This document shows positions 40,541 to 52,299 of a stretch of 64,000 bases of DNA, one piece after another; the first letter of the stretch is position 1, and every line of letters starts with the position of its first letter. Made by a program: the position numbers and the translations under genes. Below the pieces are notes generated by a model. That model was not told where the DNA came from and searched no databases. It worked only from the letters and a program-made list of their open reading frames with translations. Source of the DNA: Pyropia yezoensis (Eukaryota; Rhodophyta; Bangiophyceae; Bangiales; Bangiaceae); the NCBI GenBank assembly GCA_009829735.1, contig CM020618.1, positions 11,933,119 through 11,997,118 of the forward strand. Direction: 5' to 3'.

Positions 40541-42505
40541 TCACCGCAGCAGTGCCTTGACCAGCGCCCCCGTATTCATCGTCCGTAGGTCCATGTACGT
40601 TTGGCCAACGCCCACAAACACCACTGGCACGCCGGTCGCGTACACCATCGACACAGCCGCACCAACGCGGTCGTCGACAGTGTCAAACTTGGTCAACACC
40701 ACCCCGTCAACGAGGCGCACGCGCCCCGAGCCCGCCTGGTGGTCAGCGAGCGCCGCGTTGAACTTGGTCAGCTGGTCCACCCCGTCGTTGCCGACGAGCG
40801 CCTCGCCCACAAAGAAGACCCGGTCAGGGTCGTTGGCGGCCACCAGTTTGGCAAGTGCCGCCATCAGAGGCCCATTGTCCTGCATCCGCCCCGCTGTGTC
40901 CACGAGCACCACGTCCGTCCCCGCCTCGCGAGCACGACGGATGGCGTCAGACGCCACCCCCGCAGCGTCGCGCCCGTACCCCCGGTCGTAGAGGGTGACA
41001 CCCAGGCACGTAGCGTGCGTACGCAGCTGCTCGACGGCGCCCGCGCGAAAGGTGTCGCACGCCGCCAGCAGCACCGACAAGCCGTGGCGCTGGAGGTAAA
41101 ACGCCGTCTTGGCCAGGCTAGTGCTCTTACCGACGCCATTCACCCCACAATAGACAATCACAAACGGCCCCCCACCGGCCGCCCGCTTGGCCGCGATGTC
41201 TGCCAGGATGTCGGTCGATTGGCGCGGCGTGAGAAGCCTCGTCAGCGCGTCACGCAGGGCGCTTCGAACCGTGGCCGTGATAGTGGTCATGGACGCCATG
41301 GTGACTCCATCCAGGGACGCCCCCACCGACGCGCACAGCCGCTCAGCAATGTCAGCGGTCACGTTTTTGGAAATAAGCGCGTCGCGAACCGACGCGAGGG
41401 CGGGCGCCAGCTCCGTCGCGGTAAGCTGCTGCACGCCAGCAAGGCCGCGGAAGAATGAGACGACGCCCGAGGCTGCGCTGGTTGGCGCCGCCGCGTCCGT
41501 CGCGGTCATCGATACTCCGCCCGTCCAGCCCGTGCCGCCCCCACCGGGGGCAAGCACCGCCCGTGGTCGACGGGCGTCCGCATCCTCCTCCTCATCGTCT
41601 AGGTAGTCAAACGCCGTGTTGGGCGCTGCTTCAACAAACTGCTGCCGAACCCGTGCAACGGCGTCGGCGTCGGTGCCATCAACGCGCCCCCCGCCGCCGT
41701 TCTTGTCGACGCTCATGTCGAGCGCGTCAATGTCTGCCTGCGTCGGCGCCGCCCGGCTGCCCGCCCGGAGCTTTTTTTCACGCTTCCGTGGCGGGGCCGC
41801 CGCCGCCGCCGCCGCCGCCGCAGACGCGGCGGCCGCTGCAGAGGGGCGCCCACTGCCAGAGCGTTTCCGAAGAAACGCCGCGCGAGCGCGGGCGAGCCGC
41901 GCCATGGGGTCCTCCTCCTCTGCATCTCCGCCGTCCGCGTCGCCCTCCTTGCTGGCGACAGGGGCGGCAGCGGCGGGGGCAGGGGCAGGGGGCTCACCAT
42001 CGTCGGTCAGACCCCCCCCCCCCTTCTTGCGAGCGGCCTTGCCCCGCTTCTTCTTTGCCCCCTTGCCCCCGGCGTAGGGGGCGGCACCCCCGCCCACGCC
42101 ATTCCCGCCAGGCCCCCCTGTGGCCACGGCTGCCTCGGCCTCGGCATGGAGGCGTCGAAATACGGCGTCGAAACCGCTCACATCCAAGGTGTCCACGTCC
42201 GCGCCCGGCGCGGCGAGCGCCCCCCCATAGGCGTCCACAAACGCGTCGCGCACGGCCGCCAGCAGGGCGTCCTTGTACGCGGGCGGCAGACGGGTGGGGT
42301 AGGCAACCACAAACACGAGTCCAAGGCGGGCGGCCAGTGCCCAGCGGAGCGTGGTGGGCCCGACTGTGAACGCGGCGGCCGCGGCGCGCTCGGCGAGGAG
42401 GACACGACGAACAAGCGCGTCGAGCGGGCGAGAAGGAAGGGGAATGAACTCTGCCTGCCATAGGACGGTGCCGCCAGCCTCAATAATGGAGAAGAGGTCA
42501 ATCAT
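40541..42505 (-). CDS. SRPRA: Signal recognition particle receptor subunit alpha
   Basis: The SRP-receptor GTPase that docks ribosome-SRP complexes at the ER. 654 residues from the ATG at 42505. The N-terminal longin-like SRX domain, which binds the beta subunit, begins MIDLFSIIEAGGTVLWQAEF. A charged linker follows (KGAKKKRGKAARKKGGGG), then the helical N domain (SFFRGLAGVQQL; LISKNVTADIAERLC). The G domain carries all SRP-GTPase motifs: G1 GVNGVGKST (from residue 454), DTFRAGAVEQL, G3 DTAGRMQDN (from 536), G4 TKFD (605-608) and G5-region GVPVVFVGVGQTYMDL. Length is close to the animal and plant proteins. The long linker and ER-type SRX domain exclude plastid FtsY. Intron-less, divergent from clathrin heavy chain with 633 bp between starts. 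Confidence 0.95.
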   Translation of the reverse strand: MIDLFSIIEAGGTVLWQAEFIPLPSRPLDALVRRVLLAERAAAAAFTVGPTTLRWALAARLGLVFVVAYPTRLPPAYKDALLAAVRDAFVDAYGGALAAPGADVDTLDVSGFDAVFRRLHAEAEAAVATGGPGGNGVGGGAAPYAGGKGAKKKRGKAARKKGGGGLTDDGEPPAPAPAAAAPVASKEGDADGGDAEEEDPMARLARARAAFLRKRSGSGRPSAAAAASAAAAAAAAAPPRKREKKLRAGSRAAPTQADIDALDMSVDKNGGGGRVDGTDADAVARVRQQFVEAAPNTAFDYLDDEEEDADARRPRAVLAPGGGGTGWTGGVSMTATDAAAPTSAASGVVSFFRGLAGVQQLTATELAPALASVRDALISKNVTADIAERLCASVGASLDGVTMASMTTITATVRSALRDALTRLLTPRQSTDILADIAAKRAAGGGPFVIVYCGVNGVGKSTSLAKTAFYLQRHGLSVLLAACDTFRAGAVEQLRTHATCLGVTLYDRGYGRDAAGVASDAIRRAREAGTDVVLVDTAGRMQDNGPLMAALAKLVAANDPDRVFFVGEALVGNDGVDQLTKFNAALADHQAGSGRVRLVDGVVLTKFDTVDDRVGAAVSMVYATGVPVVFVGVGQTYMDLRTMNTGALVKALLR

Positions 42506-43138
42506 GGTCTGCAAAGGAAGGAGCGAGAAAGAGCCTGACGAGTAAGCGCAGGAGGAAGCCGGGATGTGGGGGGAGGAAGCGCGAAGAAGAGGCAGAAACA
42601 GTGCCAGTCTTTGACTCCGGCGTACGGACACGGCTGGCAGTGAGCTGTCCAGGCCATCTCACCACCGCTGCACTGTACAAAATACATATCCGACATCGTC
42701 CCGAGAGCTGTCATGTACAGGAAGAAAATCCTCGACAGTGTTTCAGTGATTGGAATTCTACCAGAACCAAAGAAATCGATTGACTTCTGCAGGTCGTCTT
42801 TCACAAAAATTACCCTATCCTTCTGTCGACCGGTTTTAACTGAGCTGGAAAACTCGCCAAGCTGTCAGCGTCATGCAAGCGCCCCATAACCAGGGGGTCA
42901 GCCTGCACAGACGCCAGCAAGCGAGTGGGTGGTGCACGACACTTCGTTTCTTTGCGCTTCTGGCATTCAGTTGCCCCCGCGGTGCTGCGTTTGATACCCT
43001 CCCGCCCCAGCCGCCGTGCGTCGCTGTGTGTGTTCGATCGCCCGCCCGCAGCGGTGCATGACCTCCCCGCTGGGGGCGGTGAGATCGCGCCTAGGCGTGT
43101 GAGCGTGCCAGCCGTTGGCCGGCTGACGGGGTGGCATC
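42506..43138. promoter_or_regulatory. Divergent promoter region, SRP receptor / clathrin
   Basis: 633 bp between the start codons of two divergent secretory and vesicle-traffic genes, so both core promoters must lie here. 42680-42850 is AT-rich. No TATA box is convincing. Confidence 0.5.
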
Positions 43139-46100
43139 ATGGCAGCGCCTGTACCGATTCGTCTGCAAGAGGCCTTTTCGGTATGTGTTGCGATGGGGTG
43201 GGCTGGGGGGGTGGGGTGGATGCCAGTAACGCGGGTGGATCCAGGCCCAATCTCGGTGGGGCGTCGCTTGACGGCCACGCCTCGACAGTTGTATGCGCTC
43301 TTTTTTCTTCTGGGTGTCGTTTCAGTGTGGTTCTGTTGCTGACGTTCGTGCTGTTTTGGGAGTTGTGGTGGTGGCTGTTTCTTGTTTCTCGTACTGCGCC
43401 GGTCCTGTCATGTCGCTGGCTATTTTTGTCCCATGATCTCGCCCGCTTATTGTTCGTGCTCTGCTATGTGGCTTGCTCCTGATCCAGCTGACAGCTTCGG
43501 GGGTGAACCCAGCCGCGCTCACGTTTGCGGCGACGACTCTCGAGTCGGACAAGTATGTGTGCGTGCGGGAGGCATCGCCGACGGATCCTACCAAGACGCA
43601 GGTGGTACTCATTGACACTTCCCGGCCGTCGACGCCCCTGCGGCGGCCTATCTCGGCCGATTCGGCATTGATGAACCCGACGACCAAGGTGATTGCGCTG
43701 AAGAATGGCACCACCCTCCAGCTGTTTGACTTTGCTTCCAAGTCTAAGCTGAAGTCCCACGCCATGGCCGAGCCTGTTGTGTTTTGGAAGTGGCTGGACT
43801 CGACGACGGTGGGAATTGTGACGGCCTCGGCCGTGTTCCACTGGAACACCACAGACGCGACGTCGCCACCCGAGCCAATGTTTGACCGTCACGCGTCGCT
43901 GTCTGCGGCGCAGATTATCAACTACCGGTCGAGTCCTGACGGCCAGTGGCTGGTCCTGGTGGGTATTGCGGCCGCGGAGGGTGGCAAAGTCGCCGGCCGG
44001 CTGCAGCTCTACTCGGTCGCAAAGAAGCTCAGCCAGCCCATCGAGGGCCATGCCGCGGCGTTTGCGTCGCTACCCTTGGAGGGTGTGCCCACCACGCTTT
44101 TCCTATTTTCGACGAAGCCCGTTGCGGAGGGGGCAGCGCCCAAGCTTCACATTATTGAAGTGGGCGCGGACACGAAGGCGGATGGCGCACCACGTTTTGA
44201 GAAGAAGGCCGTGTCCGTGTACTACGCGCCCGAGAGCGGCGCTGCTGACTTCCCCGTCTCCCTGCAGGTGTCTACGAAGTACTCGCTGGCGTTTCTGCTG
44301 ACCAAGGCGGGCTACGCTCACGTGTACGACATTGAATCGGCCGAGTGCTTGTACCAGAACCGAGTCTCCGAGTCCACCCCGTTTGTGTCAGCGCCGCACG
44401 AGGCCACGGGCGGCGTCATGGCGATCAACCGCAAAGGACAGGTCCTCGTCCTCTCTGTCGTGCCTGAGGCCGTGGTACCGTACGTTATGTCCAAGCTGCA
44501 GGATGTCGAGCTCGCCACCCGACTTGCGTCTCGCAACGGCTTTCCCGGTGCGGAGCGGCTGTTTGCTGAGCATTTTGCTGAGCTGTTTGACGAGGAGCGC
44601 TGGCGTGATGCTGCGCTGGTTGCCGCCGAGTCGCCTGCGGGTTCCCTCCGCACTGAAGCGGTCATTGCGCGGTTCAAGGCGGCGCCATCCGAGGAAGGGA
44701 CTCCCTCCCCTCTGCTCATTTACTTCCAGGCGCTGCTCGAGCGGGGGCCGCTCAACGCTCTCGAGTCTGTGGAGCTGGCGGCTCAGCTGCTGTCCTTTGG
44801 TCGCGTGCAGCTGCTGGAGAAGTGGCTGAAGGAGAACAAGCTGGGGTGCTCTGAGGAGCTGGGCGACATGCTTCGCCCTCACAATGTGAACCTTGCGCTG
44901 GCTGTGTACATCAAGGCGCCAGCGCACCCCAAGGTTGTGCAGTGCCTGCTTGAAACAGGCCAGACCGCCAAGGTGGCACTGTACGTGAAGAAGGTCGGTC
45001 TGGACATTAGCCACACGCAGCTGGTGCAGATGGCGTCGGCCTACTCGCCTGCTGCGGCGCTGGAGCTGGCCAATGCCCTGCAGGCACAGGGCGCCTTGGT
45101 ACCCGCTGGCGGTGGTCCAACGCCTGACCAGGCGGGTTCGTCTGCTCAGCGCTCCGGGGTTGACCACACTGCTATGTTTGACATGTTTATGAACAAGGGC
45201 ATGCTGCAGGAAGCCACGTCCTATTGTCTGGACAACCTCAAGGGCGACCTGCCCGGCGACGGGGAGCTGCAGACCCGGGTTCTCGAGGCCAACCTGGTCA
45301 ATGCTCCGCAGGTAGCGGACGCCATTCTGTCGCAGGACGTGTGGCACCACTATGATAAGCACAAGATTGCGCTGCTGGCGGAGCGGGCGGGGCTGTTCCA
45401 GCATGCGCTGGAGAACTTCTCTGATCTGGCCGACGTCAAGCGCGTGATGGGCAACACGCACGTCCTCAACCCCGAGTTCCTTCTCAACTACTTCGCCAAC
45501 CTATCGCCTGACGATGGCCTTGAGTGCCTGAAAGAGCTGATTAGCGCCAACCCCCGGGGTAACCTAGAGCTGTGTGTCACGATTGGCGCGAAGTACACGG
45601 AGGCGATGGGCGCTGACCGCCTGATGGAAGTGTTTCGCGGCGTCAAGCTCCCTGACGCGCTCTTTTACTACCTGGGCGCTGTTGTCAACACTTCGCAGGA
45701 CCCCGAGGTGCACTTTCAGTTTATCGACGCTGCGTGCAAGCTGCAGCGTTATGACGAGGCCGAGAGGGTGACCCGGGAGAGCTCTTTCTATGACCCGGAG
45801 CGTGTCAAGGTGTACCTGATGGAGGCGCGCCTGCGGGACCCGCGGCCGCTCATCAATGTGTGCGATCGGTTCGACTTTGTCGACGACCTTGTACGCTTCT
45901 TGATGAAGAACAACCAGGTCAAGTTTGTCGAGGGCTATGTTCAGCGTGTGAACCCGACACGGTGCCCGGAGGTGGTGGGCGCGCTCTTGGACCTGGACGC
46001 GGACGACGAGATCATCAGCCGCCTCATCCTGTCTGTGAAGAACATGACACCTGTGGCACCTCTGGTTGCTGCCGTCGAGTCGCGAGGCCGCCTCAAGCTG

Positions 46101-48683
46101 CTGCTCCCGTTTTTGGAGAGCCGCGTTGGCGACGGCGCAACGGACGCGGAGGTGCACTCGGGGGTTGCCAAGTGCTACGTAGAGTCCAACATCAACCCGC
46201 AGCACTTCCTCGAGACCAACCCGTACTACGACTCTCGGGACGTGGGCCGCTTTTGCGAGAAACGCGACCCGTTCTTGGCGTATGTTGCGTACAAGCGGGG
46301 CGCTTGTGACGATGAGCTGCTGGCAGTGACGAATGCGCACGCTTTGTACAAGGACCAGGCGCGGTACCTGGTTGACCGCGAGTCTGCCGAGCTCTGGGCC
46401 ACTGTGCTGAACGAGGAGAATGAGCACCGTCGGGCCGTGATTGACCAGGTGATCGCTACGGCGCTGCCCGAGACGGCCGCGCCCGAGAAGGTGTCTGCGG
46501 CGGTCAAGGCGTTCATGCAGGCTGAGTTGCCTGGCGTGCTGATCGAGTTGCTGGAGAAGCTGGTCCTCCAGACCAGCAACACAGCCTTCTCGCGCAACCG
46601 CAACCTGCAGAATTTGCTCATCTTGACGGCCATCAAGGCGGACCCGCCGCGCGTGATGGAGTACGTTCGGCGTTTGGACGCGTATGACGCTGAGGACGTG
46701 GCATCCGTGGCCGTGAGTGCGGGCCTATTTGAGGAGGCGTTCGCGGTCTTCCAGAAGGCGGACACGCCCGCGGCTGCTATTGGCATTCTGCTGACGCAGA
46801 TGAACGACTTTGAGCGGGCCGCTGACTTTGCCATCAAGGCGGACCGGCCGGACGTGTGGTCGGCGCTGGGTGTTGCGCAGCTGGAGGCGGGGCACCTGGC
46901 AGACGGCGTGTCGAGCTTGCTGCGTGCCAAGGACCCAGCGCCGTACGCAGCGGTGATTTCCGCCGCCCGCGAGGCGGGGGGATCCCCGGCGGACTTTGCC
47001 CTGGTCGTGAAGTTCCTCAAGTTCTCCCGCACCAAGGTCAAGGATATCAAGGCTGTGGATACGGAAATTGTGTATGCGTTGGCCAAGTGTGACAACCGCC
47101 TGACGGAGATTGAGGAGTTCGTCTCGCAGCCCAACGCGGCCGACCTGGAGGAGGTTGGCGACCGTTGCGTAGCTGAGGAACTGTTCCCGGCTGCCAAGCT
47201 GCTCTTCTCGACGATCAGTAACTTTGGGAAGCTTGCGCCTGTGCTTGTCCGCCTTGGCGAGTACGCCGCTGCTGTCGAGGCTGCTAAGAAGGCCGACCGT
47301 GTTCGCACCTGGCGCGCTGTCACGTACGCGTGCGTGGACGCTCAGCAGTTCCGCCTTGCTCATATCTGCGGCTTGCACCTGGTCATTGAGGCAGAAGAGC
47401 TGCAGGACACCATTGAGTATTACACTGACCTCGGCCATTATGCGGAGATTATTGAGCTGCTGGAGGCAGGGCTGACGCTCGACCGCGCCCACACGTCCAT
47501 GTTTACCGAACTGGGCGTGCTGCTGTCCAAGCACCGGCCAGAGAGCATGATGGAGCACTGCAAGATGTGGTGGCAGAAGTGCAACCTGCCTCGCCTGGTG
47601 CGTGCTTGCGAGGTGGTCGCCCTGTGGGCCGAGGTGGTGTACCTGCACATCCAGTACGGGGAGTATGACAATGCGGCCAGCACCATGATGGCGCACTCGC
47701 CCGACGCGTGGTCGCCTTCGGGCTTCACCGAGGTTATCACTAAGGCTGGCAACCTGGATGTTATGTACCGGGCGGTGGGCTTTTATCTGGATCAGCAACC
47801 GTCGCGGCTCAACGAGCTGCTGTCGGTGCTGGCGCCCAAGATTGAGTCTTCCCGCGCCGTGTCGATTCTCCGCTCCGCGCGCGGCGACGTGCTTGGCCCG
47901 CTCGGGGCCCTTCCTCTGGCCAAGGCGTACTTGCTCAAGGCGTCGGATGCCAACGTACCGGATGTGAACGAGGCCCTTCACGACGTGCTTATTGCTGAGG
48001 AGGCGGTGGACGAGCTGTCGGAGGCCGTGGCGGCGCATGACAACTTTGATCAGCTGGCGCTTGCTCGCCGCCTGCAGTCCCATAGCCTGCTGGCGATGCG
48101 GCGCGTGGCGTGCACGGTGTTCCGGCGCAACGGCAAGTATGAGCAGGCGCTGGCCATCGCCAAGGCGGACAAGCTGTATAAGGAGGCTATCGACACGGTA
48201 GCTGCATCGACTGATGCCGAGCTGACCGAGGAGCTGGCCGAGTTCTTTTTGGAGTCTGGCCTTCGCGAGGCGTTCACGGCCACGCTCTTTACATGCTTCG
48301 AGTACTTCCGCCCTGACGTGGCATTGGAGCAGGCCTGGCGCTATGGTGTCATGGACTGGTCCATGCCCTACATGATTCAAACGCTCAAGGAGGTTGCTGG
48401 TCGGATTATGGGCCTAGAAGAAGAGAGCAAGGACAAGCGTGACGCGGTGGAGGAGGCCCGCAAGGAGGAGGAGGAAGCCATCAACGACGACCCGTCGGTG
48501 CTGCTGTATGGTCTGCAACCAGGGGCCAATGCTGGGCCTAGCGTGCCCATGATTATGGCCCCTCCGGGTGGCGGTGGCGGCGCGATGAACTCTGTGCCGC
48601 AGATCACGTGGACTCCCCAGGCGGGCCCCTCGGCGGCGGCCGCGGCGGCCAACATGCAAACCTTTGCCATGCCTGGTCAGTGA
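43139..48683 (+). CDS. CLTC: Clathrin heavy chain
   Basis: Coat protein of clathrin vesicles. Exon 1 (43139-43180) gives MAAPVPIRLQEAFS and exon 2 (43488-48683) the rest, 1,745 residues in all, slightly longer than the 1,675-1,705 usual. The N-terminal propeller is clear (LESDKYVCVREA; RRPISADSALMNPTTKVIAL; PVVFWKWLDS; VFHWNT), followed by the linker and seven clathrin repeats (VAEHFAELFDEE-type helices through to about residue 1,560) and the proximal leg and trimerisation region (YGVMDWSMPYMIQTLKEVAG). The tail is Gly/Ala/Pro-rich (PMIMAPPGGGGG) and I see no QLMLT box, the Hsc70 uncoating motif of animals. A continuous, balanced coding sequence with no homopolymer breaks contrasts with its neighbours. 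Divergent from the SRP-receptor gene. Confidence 0.97.
43181..43487 (+). other. Clathrin heavy chain intron 1 (307 nt)
   Basis: Donor TCG|GTATGT, acceptor GATCCAG, phase 0. It separates a 42-nt first exon from the rest and restores the conserved P-I-R-x-Q-E to G-V-N-P-A order of the family. Confidence 0.92.
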
Positions 48684-49332
48684 AGAGGCTCGGGGGACGG
48701 CCCCTTTGTCAAGCAGTCCCACACTTCAGCAGTCCCACTCTTCATCTTGGCTTTTCTCTGTTTTCGTTACCGACCGTTGTTACCGTGTGTGTCGTTGTGT
48801 GAAGCGAGCTGCCTTGCTGTGGGTTTTTGTTCTAGTTTTGTGACGACGCCGTGGACGTGTTGCTGTCGGTCGTGCAGTCACCTGTATGTGTAGAGCTTCC
48901 CAAACACTTTCTTTCCCATCCGCCGGTCGTCCACCCGAGCTGACCACAGTCCCCCATCCGCTGTTTATTGTCCTGCCGCTGGCACTGACGTCCATCAGTC
49001 GACAACCTGCCTCGTGGTGTAAATTTCCCGCCTGTCGACGACTACGTCGTCCTACTGGGACGTCGACGGCACCCCAGACCCGGCTCGTTGGTCATTGGGG
49101 AGCGCCCACCTCCCGTGTGAGGACAGGACCATGGCGACGCTCCCGCACGCCGGCTCGCACGGAGATTCATGGTTGCATAGATACAATAGTTTAGGTGAAC
49201 GGTTAGGTCTGCCTCACGCTCAGAAGGCGGCTCAGCCCCTGCACCTCCCTCCTCCGCCAGGCAGAGTCGTGGTGCGTGGTGCGAACTGCCCTCCCCCCAA
49301 CGCCGCCGTCTCTCTTGGCACGGGCCAGCCTC
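48684..49332. other. Convergent spacer after clathrin
   Basis: 3' regions of the clathrin gene (+) and the heptad-repeat gene (-). T-rich stretches near 48720-48840 fit a 3' UTR. No gene seen. Confidence 0.45.
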
Positions 49333-50106
49333 TTAGCCCGTCACAATCTTGCGCGTCGCCTCGGCGTTGGTGCGGGTCACCTCGGCCACGGCACGGAGGC
49401 GCTCGGCCTCGGCGCGCTCCTGCCCCGCCCCCCCCCGCTCATTCTCCCCCACCCCCCGAGTGGCCTCGGCAATGGCCCGGAAGATGGCGGCGCCGGCGCG
49501 GCGGAGCTCTGCAATCCCCCGCAAGATTTCCGCATTGGCCCGGTCCACCTCATCCCCCCCAAACTCGTTGCCCTCGGTAAACGCCGTCGCTTCGGCAGTG
49601 GCGGCGGCCAGCTTTTCCACCGCCGCCGTCGCGGCGGCCTTGATGTCCACCGTCACCGCCTCGGGCGTGACGCCTGACGAGGGCGGCGGCGTCCCCGCCG
49701 GCACCGTCCCGTTTGCCGCGTTGCGGTTGCCATTCGCCACCGCCCGCGTGTCGTCGGCCGTCTCGCGCGCAATCTCCGCGCCGGCCCGCGTCTTTTCCGC
49801 CGCCGCCCGGACCTGCTCGCCAATGGCACGGCCGCCCTCCTCGTCGCCACGAAAGCCTTCGGCGGTGCCGCGGACCAGCTCCGCCTGCGCTCGGCGGAGC
49901 TCCCCTTCGGCGGCGCGAATCTCAGACAGGGCGCCGGCGAGCGCCGCCTTGGTCGCCTCCCCGTCGCTTTGGGGCGCCGGCGACGGCGACGGCGACGCCG
50001 TGGACTTTGCCGTCGACGGCGCCGCAGAGACGCCGACAGCGGCGACTGCCACAGATGCGAGGGCGCCGACAAGGAGCAGCCGGGCAAAGCGGGTGTGGGC
50101 CACCAT
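49333..50106 (-). CDS. Secreted Arg-heptad repeat protein
   Basis: 257 residues from the ATG at 50106. Residues 1 to about 28 form a signal peptide (basic start, then LLLVGALASVAVAAVGV with small residues before the cut). After a Ser/Pro spacer come two blocks in which an arginine recurs every seventh residue without error, 9 times in the first block and 10 in the second. The typical unit is RAxAExx (RAAAEKT, RAGAEIA, RETADDT, RAVANGN; RANAEIL, RAIAEAT, RAEAERL, RTNAEAT). The blocks are joined by a Thr/Val/Ala linker. The pattern predicts long amphipathic helices with a stripe of Arg, and Glu four residues on, likely forming a coiled coil or rod. I know no named family that matches. It resembles LEA-like or S-layer-like helical repeats only in style. 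No cysteines, no membrane helix other than the signal. Confidence 0.7.
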   Translation of the reverse strand: MVAHTRFARLLLVGALASVAVAAVGVSAAPSTAKSTASPSPSPAPQSDGEATKAALAGALSEIRAAEGELRRAQAELVRGTAEGFRGDEEGGRAIGEQVRAAAEKTRAGAEIARETADDTRAVANGNRNAANGTVPAGTPPPSSGVTPEAVTVDIKAAATAAVEKLAAATAEATAFTEGNEFGGDEVDRANAEILRGIAELRRAGAAIFRAIAEATRGVGENERGGAGQERAEAERLRAVAEVTRTNAEATRKIVTG

Positions 50107-52299
50107 AATTGGGGGGGGGAAGGAGAAACGGGGGGGGGAGGGGGTCTTTGGGGTGAAAGGAATGACGGGGGGGATAGCGTGTGTGATGGGGTGCTGGGCA
50201 GGCGGGCTGGGGGCGCGTGGGGAGGATGGGGATGTGGCAAGGATGATGTGATGGGAGAGTGCGGTGGCGCTTCCCACCCGGACTGCAGTGCGCGGGTAAG
50301 TGATGACTGGGGCGGGACGGTGGGGGGGTGGGTCCAGCGATCACCTCTCCACTTTGGCGCGGCAGGGGCAGGGCCGCACGCCAGTCCTGGACCGTGGCGG
50401 GGTGGAGCACGGCCTCTGGGGCGCGCGCTCCGCCGGCGCGGAGACAGCACGTGGCGTGGCGCCGCACTCTACCGTCGATGCGGCACCGCCCGCGCAGCGG
50501 AGGGGCGGGCGTGTAAACGGGATGGCTGTTAGGGGTGTTTGGGGTGGATGGGGGGGGTGGGGGGGGGGGGGCGCGAAGCGGCGAGCCGGCGACGGCGGCC
50601 TGCCGCCGCCGCTCCCACCGCCGCACTCCCGCGGCGGCCGCCCGGGCTGTCCACGAGGCGTCCCACTCGCGACCGGTGGGTTGGGGGGGGGAAGGGGGAC
50701 GAACGTTGGGGGGACCGGGCAGCAGCAGCCCGTCTGGGGGGGGTGGCCGTCGAGGCCACAACCCTGAAGGTCACCGCCGGCCGCGGCCGTCAGCGACAGG
50801 CATGACACTGGGTTTGGGCCCCCCGCCCACCCCCCCCGCCACCGACCCACGTGGGTCACGGCAAAGTGCCCTGCCAAAGCCGCTCGTCGGCTGGCGCGGC
50901 ATGGCAAGGCCCAGCACGTGGCCCGCAACGAATCATCCATTGGCGCGGCACCCTCACCCTCTCCCCGTACGGCTCTCACGCAGTGCGCCAGCGCGGGCCA
51001 GCCGCGGTTTTTTCTTCTTCAATAACCAAAAAGTTCTCCCCCTCCACCCCCGCCGCGCGCCACCCTCGGGCGCACCCAGTTGTTTCACCCACATCGACAC
51101 CCACGCGTGGTACCGTGCACGGTGATGGCCTGCTGACGCCGCGCACAGCACCACGGGGGGAGGGCCCTCCCTAGGGATGGGCGTGTGCACTCACCAGCTG
51201 CTGTCGCGCAGCGGCCGCACCGGCTGCAACCGGCGGGTGCGACCACTGCCGAGCGGTCAAGCGCGGCGACACCACCGCGCCGATCCATCCAGTTGGGGGG
51301 GGGGGGGGGGGGGGCGGGCGCCAGTGGGCGATCCCGCCCTCCCCCCACCACTCCCCCCACCTCCCCAAGACGAGCAAATAGACCAGTCCAGTGACTGGCA
51401 GCTGCAAAGCAACGCCGCGTTGCCGCTGCGCAACGTTAAGGGGGGAAGGGGGGGGGGGGGCGATTTGCTGGGTGCGTGCGGGGATGGCCCAGCACTGCCG
51501 GCCGGTTGGTGCGTCGACGCTGCTGCGAATGGCCAGCGCAGAGGGCGTCGTTCAAATATTTTAGGAGGGGTGGGGGGTGGCCTGGCGAGGTGGGGAGGTA
51601 TCTACTGTTCATAGATACAGAAACTGTTGTGGAGGGGGGAGAGGGGATACGCTGGGGATTGAGCCACAGCTTCCCGTCCCCCAGCTGCAACTGTTGCGGC
51701 GCGGCCGGCACCTCGGGTGGCAAGGTGCGCCGGGAGGGTCAGCAAGCCCCCCCCGGGGGGCCCCCCCCTGCTGCGAGCGGGGCGGGCATCGTGAAAGGGC
51801 GGCCAAGCCCCTCCACCGCTGCTCCCGCCGCGGCGGGTGGGTCGACTGGCGCGCGCCAATGCCGTTGACGGTCCCGCCGCGGGGGTGCGGTGGGAAAGAG
51901 CCCCGGTACGACGGGCGACTTGGATCTGTGGGCGGCGTGTGTCTCGAGACAGCCGCTGGACAGTCCTCTTGACAAGAGTGATGGCAACAAGATCCGGCAA
52001 AGGAGGGAGGTGATCTATGGTGATGTAGCCTCCCCGGGCACAGCAGCGCATGAATCCCAGCCAAAGCGCTACCAATTGAGTTTGCCTAGGTTGCATTTCT
52101 GTACATGCAGTAGATTCAAGAGTACAGTACGTACTGAAGCTTGCCACCAACAGAACGAGGCGCTGTCTGTGCGTCGACAAGTGCGTCCGCGCCGCACACA
52201 CACAGAGCGATGCCAACGCTCCCGCTGCTCGTCGCACACGGCTCTCCTGACGACGAGCCACCCCCCCCTGTGCCCTTCGCGAGAGTCTTTGGCTGGGCG
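50107..52299. other. Long intergenic stretch
   Basis: 2.2 kb with only overlapping compositional frames. A G run of about 17 lies at 51296-51314. Around 51990-52150 the composition is AT-richer. A GAGTACAGTACGTAC word at 52120-52134 recurs at 8124-8138. No gene or RNA recognised. Confidence 0.45.

Noticed and set aside
40541..42505. Plastid FtsY as the identity of the SRP GTPase
   Set aside because: The N-terminal SRX domain and long Lys-rich linker are those of the ER receptor alpha subunit, and no transit peptide is seen.
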